Origin: an uncultured Synechococcus sp.
GTDB taxonomy: Bacteria; Cyanobacteriota; Cyanobacteriia; PCC-6307; Cyanobiaceae
Length of the DNA: 64,000 nt
Direction of reading: 5' to 3'
Assembly: GCA_913049535.1 (NCBI GenBank)
Contig: CAJWYF010000001.1
Span: 1 to 64,000 of the forward strand
Part shown: positions 59,641-64,000 of the stretch, one piece after another
Layout: every line of letters begins with the position of its first letter
Position numbering within the stretch: the stretch's first letter is position 1
Notes under the pieces: generated by a model
Seen by the model: only the letters and a program-made list of their open reading frames with translations
The model's database searches: none
Told to the model about the DNA's origin: nothing
Program-made: the position numbers and the translations under genes

Positions 59641-59822
59641 CCAGTGTTCTGATCTGACTCCCTTTTCGACTCGGGGGGGATGTCGCGACGGTGACGTAGG
59701 CCGGCCCCGTAGCTGGAAACGAAGCCCCGCTTTTCTCCCCCTTCTGGTTCTTCCAGGTCGAACTCGGGGGCATCACGGCCCGGCGGTCCACCCTTTTGTT
59801 GGCCTCAAGCACGCCTGGCCTG
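59641..59822 (+). ncRNA. ssaA: Probable 6S RNA
   Basis: The plus-strand sequence can fold into one long rod. CCAG-UGUUCU (59641-59650) pairs with AGCACGCCUGG (59808-59818), with one bulge and one mismatch. Inner helices are CGGTGACG (59689-59696) with CATCACGG (59771-59778) and GCCCCG (59704-59709) with CGGGGGC (59765-59771). The apex has CTGGAA/TTCCAG (59713-59718/59751-59756) and GAAG/CTTC. Size is about 180 nt. Cyanobacterial 6S RNA (ssaA) is known to lie after purK in other species. Ends are approximate; homology was not tested. Confidence 0.55.
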
Positions 59823-59853
59823 CGGCTTGAGCCAGTTCTTGTCCTTGGCGTGG

Positions 59854-59871
59854 ATCCCCCAACCGGGGGAT
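59854..59871 (+). promoter_or_regulatory. Perfect hairpin ATCCCCC-AACC-GGGGGAT
   Basis: A 7-bp perfect stem with a 4-nt loop, upstream of the small ORF at 59905. No T-run follows, so it is not an ordinary terminator. It forms a pair with the hairpin 12 bases further down. Confidence 0.45.
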
Positions 59872-59882
59872 GACGGCTGCCT

Positions 59883-59900
59883 CCACCCTCAGCAGGGTGG
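59883..59900 (+). promoter_or_regulatory. Hairpin CCACCCT-CAGC-AGGGTGG occluding a ribosome binding site
   Basis: A 7-bp perfect stem whose 3' arm AGGGTGG ends five bases before the ATG at 59905. The arm is where a Shine-Dalgarno would lie, so the hairpin could hide or regulate it. Confidence 0.45.
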
Positions 59901-59904
59901 ATCC

Positions 59905-60066
59905 ATGAACCGCTACGCCCTGATCATCACCGGCGCTGATGGCGAGCAGGACACGCTCACCCTGTGGTGCCGTGATCGCCATGAGGCCTGCCGGTTTGTC
60001 CTGGAGTTCTGCCTGGACGTTCGCCTCCATGCGGTGGTGGCATTGGAGGAGGTCACGGTGGAGTGA
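59905..60066 (+). CDS. Small hypothetical protein, 53 aa
   Basis: Begins MNRYALIITGADGEQDTLTL and ends HAVVALEEVTVE. It is short, acidic, Cys-containing and has a beta-alpha-beta-like pattern. I recognise no family. The start at 59905 follows a hairpin and is preferred over the in-frame ATG at 59827, which would place the hairpins inside the coding region. It ends two bases before the convergent DUF2103 gene. Confidence 0.55.
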   Translation: MNRYALIITGADGEQDTLTLWCRDRHEACRFVLEFCLDVRLHAVVALEEVTVE

Positions 60067-60067
60067 T

Positions 60068-60349
60068 TCAGGCTGCGGCCTCCAGTTGCTGCAGGCGCTC
60101 GGCCAGTGATTCACGGCTCAATGCCGTGACGACAAACACTTCCTGAGCGCTGCTGCCCCGGCGAGCCACCAGCTTGTAACCCCCCGTGATCGGGGTGGAG
60201 ATCCTGAGCTTGAGTCCCTCACAGCGACCTCTCACCCTGGCGATGACCGCCGGAGTGACGGTGTCGATCTTGGGGTCTCCCGCCAAAGCCTTCAGGCGTG
60301 GGATCAACCCCTCGAGGTAGGTGCTGTGGGTGATGACCACCCGTCCCAT
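60068..60349 (-). CDS. DUF2103-family protein
   Basis: A 93-residue protein with [40 protein letters not shown] and [20 protein letters not shown], the pattern of DUF2103 (a family suggested to bind metal). The start at 60349 is chosen over 60472, which would overlap clpS. It begins four bases after the clpS stop and is probably cotranscribed. Confidence 0.8.
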   Translation of the reverse strand: MGRVVITHSTYLEGLIPRLKALAGDPKIDTVTPAVIARVRGRCEGLKLRISTPITGGYKLVARRGSSAQEVFVVTALSRESLAERLQQLEAAA

Positions 60350-60353
60350 GGCT

Positions 60354-60683
60354 TCAGGCGCGCTCGAGTGGGGCCATGGTGAGGCCTTCTGCGCCGAGCT
60401 GCATGTGATACAGCTCAGCCTGCTCCTGGGGCCCCACCCAGACCACAGCACTCCCCTGTTGATCGACCTCATGGGCCAGCGACCAGGCCTTGTCGGGCGT
60501 CATGCCAGGGATGTACTTCACCAGACAGTCGACCACATGCTGAAAGGTGTTGACCTCATCGTTCAGCACCACCACCTTGTAGTTGGGGTAGGGGCTTCGC
60601 TCCAGCACGGCACTGCCGGCTGTTTCGCGCACAGGTGTGGAACTGGTCACGGCCACGACGCGGATGCCGCCCATTCTGCGCAT
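60354..60683 (-). CDS. clpS: ATP-dependent Clp protease adaptor ClpS
   Basis: A 109-residue adaptor if started at 60683. The ClpS core [20 protein letters not shown] is followed by the N-degron-pocket region [20 protein letters not shown]. It delivers N-end-rule substrates to ClpC/ClpP. Met codons at 60725 and 60674 are alternatives. It is divergent from petN with an inverted repeat between them, and leads into DUF2103. Confidence 0.9.
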   Translation of the reverse strand: MRRMGGIRVVAVTSSTPVRETAGSAVLERSPYPNYKVVVLNDEVNTFQHVVDCLVKYIPGMTPDKAWSLAHEVDQQGSAVVWVGPQEQAELYHMQLGAEGLTMAPLERA

Positions 60684-60706
60684 CAAGGCGGGAAGGTTTC
60701 GGTACA

Positions 60707-60721
60707 GTCGAGCAACTCGAC
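60707..60721. promoter_or_regulatory. Inverted repeat GTCGAG-CAA-CTCGAC in the clpS/petN intergenic
   Basis: A 6-bp perfect inverted repeat with a 3-base spacer. It lies 11 bases upstream of the petN GTG and about 24 bases upstream of the clpS ATG. It could be an operator or a short hairpin in the petN leader. TACAGT at 60703-60708 may be a -10 box for petN. Confidence 0.35.
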
Positions 60722-60731
60722 ACACCGTCCC

Positions 60732-60833
60732 GTGCTGATCACCCTGGGTTGGGCCGCCCTGGCTGCCACGTTCACCTTCTCGATCGCCATGGTGGTGTGG
60801 GGCCGTAATGGCGATGGATCCATCAATTTCTGA
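60732..60833 (+). CDS. petN: Cytochrome b6f complex subunit PetN
   Basis: A 33-residue single-helix subunit: [20 protein letters not shown] then [12 protein letters not shown]. Length and sequence are those of PetN (Ycf6), needed for assembly of the b6f complex. The start is a GTG at 60732; the longer plus-strand frame upstream is shadow of clpS. It is followed after 15 bases by another small membrane gene. Confidence 0.93.
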   Translation: MLITLGWAALAATFTFSIAMVVWGRNGDGSINF

Positions 60834-60848
60834 TCCACAACTGCACCG

Positions 60849-61004
60849 GTGGAGCTGACCTCAACCACGCTGCTGGCCACCGTGGCGGCGGCGCTGCTGC
60901 TCTTTGTCAGTGGAGGCGTCATCTACCTCTCGATTGTTGAGTGGCGTGATCGCCGCCGTCGCGGCAGTGCAGCCGCACCGGTCAAAACCAAAACCCGCCG
61001 CTGA
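60849..61004 (+). CDS. Small single-helix membrane protein, 51 aa
   Basis: The start is a GTG: MELTSTTLLATVAAALLLFV, then SGGVIYLSIVEWRDRRRRG and a basic Ala/Lys tail. One TM helix and a positively charged end suggest a thylakoid or plasma-membrane subunit with the tail in the cytoplasm. It lies 15 bases after petN, is likely cotranscribed with it, and ends six bases before the next gene. I recognise no family. Confidence 0.65.
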   Translation: MELTSTTLLATVAAALLLFVSGGVIYLSIVEWRDRRRRGSAAAPVKTKTRR

Positions 61005-61009
61005 CGAGC

Positions 61010-62233
61010 GTGGTCCTGCGCTGGCCCCGCTGTGCTTTAAGGGCGTCCCTGCTGACGGGACTGGCTCCTCTCACCATGGCCCTTGGTCTTTGGATCACAT
61101 CAGGGCCTCTCAGGCCGGCGGCAGTGGTGCAGTTGCTGCCCCAGCTGAGCATGGCGCAGTCCTTTGCTGTTGTGCCGGATCGCCCGATTCCAGAGCTCTG
61201 GCGTCAACGTCTGCCGCCAGGGTTGGCACTGAACCTCTGGAGGCGCAGCCGCGGGCTCTGGTGGCAGCTCTGGGGGACCCACGCCGGTTCTGAAGCGGCT
61301 CTGCTCCTGCCGGATGATGATGAGCTCAGCGATTTGCCCTTGAGCCTCAAGCTCGGCAGCCATCGCCTGATCGCAGCCAATGCTCTGGCCCTGGAAGAAC
61401 TGCAACGTCGTCTTGATCCCTCGGCTTCGGTGGGTGAGGCCGTGCACTGCGCGGCCTTGCAGCAACGGGCTGGCAGCGTGCTGTGGCGCGCTGATGCTCT
61501 CCAGGCCATGGCTGGCCCCTGGTCCCCGCTGCTGCTGCCATTGCGGCAGGGGTGCCTCAGCCGTGCCAAGCAGCGTTGGCAAGGGGTGGTGGGTTCGCTT
61601 GCTCGCAGCCGATCGAGGGCAGGTGTTGCGCGCGAGCTGCCGCTGGCTGCATCCCTCCCCCCAGGTGTTTTGCTGCAACTGCAGGGCTCAGCCCTGCAAC
61701 CTCTTGTTGGCGGCCTGCTGAACCAGGGGCCGATGCAACGCGCCCTGTTGCAGTCCTATGGAGTGGAGGCCCAGCTGCAACGCCAGGTCATGGGGCTGCC
61801 TTTTCTGCTGCAACTCAGGGCTAACCCACCGCAAAGCCTGTTCAAGGCGAGCCTGGTGCTGCAGCTTGCAACCACCGCTGCCCAGGCCGACGCTCTGGAG
61901 CATGTCTTGGAGAGGGCTCTGGGCACAAGTCCAAGCCGCGGGGCTGATGGCCTGATTCGCGGCAGCTGGAGCCGGCTGGAGTCAGGGCAGCTCGTGCTGG
62001 TGCTGGGCGGTGAACTTCCTGAGCCTTTGCAGCCGTGGAAACCACTGGGCCCAGAGCGAGCGGGCTTAGCTGAGTTGCAGCTGCTGGCCCGCCCGGTCCC
62101 CCTGGAGGTGGCTGGTCTTCTCCCTCCTGGGATGCCGGCTGAGATTCAGCGGAGTGCTTTGCTGCGCGCCAGCTGGCGCGGGGCCGCTAGCGGAGAGGGG
62201 CCCGCTCAGCTGGAAGCGCTGCTGGCTCCTTGA
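61010..62233 (+). CDS. Conserved hypothetical protein, possibly exported
   Basis: A 407-residue, Leu/Gln/Arg-rich protein starting from a GTG. Residues 10-32 (ALRASLLTGLAPLTMALGLW) form a signal or anchor helix. No catalytic motif is recognised; the layout resembles cyanobacterial DUF3352-type exported proteins, but I cannot confirm that. It starts six bases after the preceding small membrane gene and overlaps thf1 by 28 bases at the convergent end. Confidence 0.6.
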   Translation: MVLRWPRCALRASLLTGLAPLTMALGLWITSGPLRPAAVVQLLPQLSMAQSFAVVPDRPIPELWRQRLPPGLALNLWRRSRGLWWQLWGTHAGSEAALLLPDDDELSDLPLSLKLGSHRLIAANALALEELQRRLDPSASVGEAVHCAALQQRAGSVLWRADALQAMAGPWSPLLLPLRQGCLSRAKQRWQGVVGSLARSRSRAGVARELPLAASLPPGVLLQLQGSALQPLVGGLLNQGPMQRALLQSYGVEAQLQRQVMGLPFLLQLRANPPQSLFKASLVLQLATTAAQADALEHVLERALGTSPSRGADGLIRGSWSRLESGQLVLVLGGELPEPLQPWKPLGPERAGLAELQLLARPVPLEVAGLLPPGMPAEIQRSALLRASWRGAASGEGPAQLEALLAP

Positions 62234-62886
62234 CGCTGTTCGCGTTTGCGTCGTTCGGCGGCGATGGTTTCCTCGAGCAGCTCGACGGCCTGGGACATCT
62301 TCTCGAGGTTGCTGGCGTAAAGCCCCATGTCCTTTTCGAGCTTGTCCTGTTGCAGTCCGAGTCCTGAGCCGATCTCGCGCGCTCGCTTCTGCAGGGCTTC
62401 AGGGTCCTGGTCATCGCCACCACCGAGGTCCTGCAGCAGTCCCATCAGGCCCACGGCATGGAGTCTGGAGTAGTGAAAGTCGCTGCGGGCCGCGTGCTGC
62501 AGCACTTCGCGCAGCACCTCAGGCGCCCCTTCTCCCTGCTGCTGGATCCAGGTCTGGATCTCAGCTTCGCCATGGGGGGTGAGGCTGTCCCTGAGGTGGT
62601 TGGCTGCACCGCGCAGGGCTGAGGCATCCATATCGTTGGCGCTGCAGAGTGCGCTCAGCAGTTCACCGCGGCGCTCCTCCGGCTGCAGGCCCTGCATGAA
62701 GTTGTCGAAGACCTGGGTCAGGCCCAGGGCGAAGAGCGCATCAGCGCTGAAACCGGCCTGGCCGGAGAGCAAATGCAGTTCGACCAGCAGTTCATCAACG
62801 ACCCGGCGATACAGGCCCGGGATCACCCGAGGGTATGCGCTGTAGAAGCGGCGCTTGCTGTCGGCCACTGTCTGACGATCGCCCAC
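62206..62886 (-). CDS. thf1: Thylakoid formation protein Thf1 (Psb29)
   Basis: A 226-residue protein of the Thf1/Psb29 family: QTVADSKRRFYSAYPRVIPG, RRVVDELLVELHLLSGQAGF, FALGLTQVFDNFMQG, and a C-terminal coiled-coil-like DKLEKDMGLYASNLEKMSQA. It supports PSII repair and interacts with FtsH proteases in cyanobacteria and plants. It is divergent from clpP and close to an ftsH-like tail, which fits that link. It overlaps the 407-residue gene by 28 bases. Confidence 0.93.
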   Translation of the reverse strand: MGDRQTVADSKRRFYSAYPRVIPGLYRRVVDELLVELHLLSGQAGFSADALFALGLTQVFDNFMQGLQPEERRGELLSALCSANDMDASALRGAANHLRDSLTPHGEAEIQTWIQQQGEGAPEVLREVLQHAARSDFHYSRLHAVGLMGLLQDLGGGDDQDPEALQKRAREIGSGLGLQQDKLEKDMGLYASNLEKMSQAVELLEETIAAERRKREQRQGASSASS

Positions 62887-62967
62887 AACCCTGTTTCAAA
62901 GACCGAGACCTTAGCGCTCAGCGTCTGCTCCGGCGTCGGTAGGATTCACTGAGCAACGTTCAGCCCC

Positions 62968-63558
62968 ATGATTCCCATCGTCATTGAGGATTCAGGAAGG
63001 GGCGAGCGCGCGTTTGATATCTATTCACGGTTGCTGCGCGAGCGCATCATCTTCATGGGGGAACCCGTGACGGCTGAATCGGCCAACCGCATCGTGGCTC
63101 AGCTCCTGTTTCTGGAAGCAGAGGATCCTGACAAGGACATCTTCCTCTACATCAATTCACCCGGCGGATCGGTGTACGACGGTCTTGGCATCTTTGACAC
63201 GATGCAGCACGTCAAACCCGATGTGCAGACCGTGTGTGTTGGTCTTGCCGCCAGCATGGGGGCTTTCCTGCTTTGCGCTGGTGCCCCTGGCAAACGCAGC
63301 AGCTTGCAGCACTCCCGCATCATGATTCACCAGCCCCTCGGCGGTGCTCGCGGTCAGGCCAGCGACATCCGCATTCAGGCCGATGAAATCCTCTTTCTGA
63401 AGCAGCGACTCAATGAAGAGTTGGCCCAACGCAGCGGTCAACCACTGGAGCGCGTGCAGAAGGATACTGATCGTGATTTCTTCATGTCACCCCATGAAGC
63501 TGTTGAATACGGCTTGATCGACAAGGTGATCGACCAACGTCCGATTCATGCCCTCTGA
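62968..63558 (+). CDS. clpP: ATP-dependent Clp protease proteolytic subunit
   Basis: A 196-residue serine protease subunit with the complete triad: Ser96 in [11 protein letters not shown], His121 in [11 protein letters not shown] and Asp170 in [26 protein letters not shown] is the oxyanion region. Cyanobacteria have several ClpP/ClpR forms; the full triad makes this a ClpP, but the number cannot be assigned. It is divergent from thf1 and ends before a strong hairpin. Confidence 0.96.
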   Translation: MIPIVIEDSGRGERAFDIYSRLLRERIIFMGEPVTAESANRIVAQLLFLEAEDPDKDIFLYINSPGGSVYDGLGIFDTMQHVKPDVQTVCVGLAASMGAFLLCAGAPGKRSSLQHSRIMIHQPLGGARGQASDIRIQADEILFLKQRLNEELAQRSGQPLERVQKDTDRDFFMSPHEAVEYGLIDKVIDQRPIHAL

Positions 63559-63579
63559 TCAACAGATTGGCGCGAGATT

Positions 63580-63604
63580 GAGCTGATCAAGGTTTGATCA
63601 GCTC
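63580..63604. repeat. 10-bp perfect hairpin between clpP and the DUF7219-like gene
   Basis: GAGCTGATCA (63580-63589) pairs with TGATCAGCTC (63595-63604) across the loop AGGTT. It overlaps the 3' coding end of the minus-strand gene. It could stop transcription from both sides, but no T-run follows on either strand. Confidence 0.6.
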
Positions 63605-63868
63605 ACCGTGACTCTCCTTGAGTTGTTTCCAGATCTGACGTATTTCATTGAAGGCATGTTCCTGGCTGACTTTTCCGTTCGCTTGAAGAGCAACGATTAA
63701 GCCGACGCGTTCAGCGAACTGCTCAAGATTCTGATGGAACATCAAACGATTGGGGCTCCAATCGTCGCCGCGGTAGGCCGATACGGCTTCCAACGGTGAA
63801 TGGGTCCCTTCCTGTCCAGCAGGAATGGGACCCTCAAAAATTTCCTCACCGTCGGATGTTTTTCCCAT
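63587..63868 (-). CDS. DUF7219-like small protein
   Basis: A 93-residue soluble protein. The C-terminal two thirds, LMFHQNLEQFAERVGLIVAL then KVSQEHAFNEIRQIWKQLKE, fit the cyanobacterial DUF7219 pattern as I recall it. These proteins are often mislabelled as isopropylmalate/homocitrate synthase. Function is unknown. It converges on clpP and shares the 63580-63604 hairpin. Confidence 0.65.
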   Translation of the reverse strand: MGKTSDGEEIFEGPIPAGQEGTHSPLEAVSAYRGDDWSPNRLMFHQNLEQFAERVGLIVALQANGKVSQEHAFNEIRQIWKQLKESHGELIKP

Positions 63869-63910
63869 CGGGTCATCAACGCGATGACCCGAGTATGGCC
63901 CTGAAACTGA

Positions 63911-64000
63911 TCAGGAGGCTGTCTGCAGGAAGGGAGTGAAACGCTCTTTTTCAGGAATTGAGGTGAAGGTGGCGACTTCCTTGCGGAAATCATCGCCATC
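63911..64000 (-). CDS. C-terminal fragment of an FtsH-like protease (gene runs off the window)
   Basis: The final 29 codons of a minus-strand gene are visible: DGDDFRKEVATFTSIPEKER, then FTPFLQTAS and a TGA at 63911-63913. The ending resembles the C-terminus of cyanobacterial FtsH metalloproteases, whose last residues often have a PEKE motif and a final P-x-L. Only 29 residues are available, so this is tentative. Nearby clpP and thf1 fit a proteolysis neighbourhood. Confidence 0.45.
   Translation of the reverse strand, partial: DGDDFRKEVATFTSIPEKERFTPFLQTAS

Larger units (their letters stand above)
59596..59904. other. Intergenic region after purK, about 310 bases
   Basis: No clear protein gene is seen. 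The region holds a rod-like RNA fold from about 59641 to 59818, a further hairpin (GG-CTCAAGC / GCTTGAG-CC, 59801-59832), and two tight hairpins at 59854-59871 and 59883-59900 ahead of a small ORF. A minus-strand frame at 59607-59804 stays open for 65 codons but has no ATG, GTG or TTG. Confidence 0.6.

Noticed and set aside
59607-59804. Minus-strand open frame of 65 codons after purK
   Set aside because: It has protein-like composition but no ATG, GTG or TTG start, and the plus strand folds as a likely 6S RNA.
63742-63999. 85-codon minus-strand frame at the right edge
   Set aside because: It overlaps the better supported DUF7219-like gene and the FtsH-like C-terminal frame.

Overview
The window is core chromosome of a GC-rich marine picocyanobacterium, most likely a Synechococcus/Cyanobium-type organism. 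It carries oxygenic-photosynthesis genes (chlH, petN, thf1/psb29, a Psb32-like TPM protein, a high-light-inducible protein, phosphoribulokinase) next to many cyanobacteria-restricted families (DUF2949, DUF3318, DUF3386, DUF3685, DUF3727, DUF2103, DUF2811, DUF6447, CGLD27). No insertion sequence, integrase, phage module or CRISPR array was seen. One RNA gene is certain (initiator tRNA-Met) and one is proposed (6S RNA downstream of purK). All family assignments come from reading translations, without a database search.

Layout. 1-2.7 kb: a partial DUF3038 gene, apt, DUF2949, a UbiH-like FAD monooxygenase and an hli gene. 2.7-14.2 kb: chlH, then divergent dapB, a membrane protein converging on folP-tpiA, an S4 protein, an ABC exporter, an alanine/glycine symporter. 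13.6-20.1 kb: carB with DUF3386, then the DUF3318-rsfS-CGLD27-asparaginase run. 20.2-24.1 kb: tRNA-fMet and its terminator, a GAF/Cys-cluster protein, a CbiX-type chelatase with a His-rich tail, a Gfo/Idh/MocA oxidoreductase. 24.1-34.6 kb: a nearly unbroken minus-strand series with accD, pilD, prk, leuB, lpxD, proB, YqeG, YqgF and a cyanobacterial CofE-like protein. 34.7-40.9 kb: two Nif11-type genes, a Fur/DUF3685/thioredoxin-fold operon, hisA, a CSP41-like SDR, pgsA and a CBS protein.

40.9-50.4 kb is the most unusual part. It holds all four components of the ligase-associated DNA damage response set: ATP-dependent ligase, Lhr-like DEXH helicase, PdeM phosphoesterase and MBL-fold exonuclease. 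An ion-channel-like membrane gene is inserted between helicase and pdeM by short overlaps. The ligase-helicase-channel-pdeM block is bracketed by two inverted paralogues that look like NAGPA-type (phosphodiester glycosidase-like) proteins. A 53-codon membrane ORF with a clear Shine-Dalgarno lies between the block and the exonuclease.

50.4-64 kb: nadA, a metallophosphoesterase with a glycosyltransferase-like partner, a GH104-type muramidase, Psb32-like, MidA-like, aroB, a lone sugar-ABC permease, purK with the proposed 6S RNA, a small ORF behind two tight hairpins, DUF2103-clpS divergent from petN and a second tiny membrane gene, thf1, clpP, and the tail of a gene resembling ftsH.
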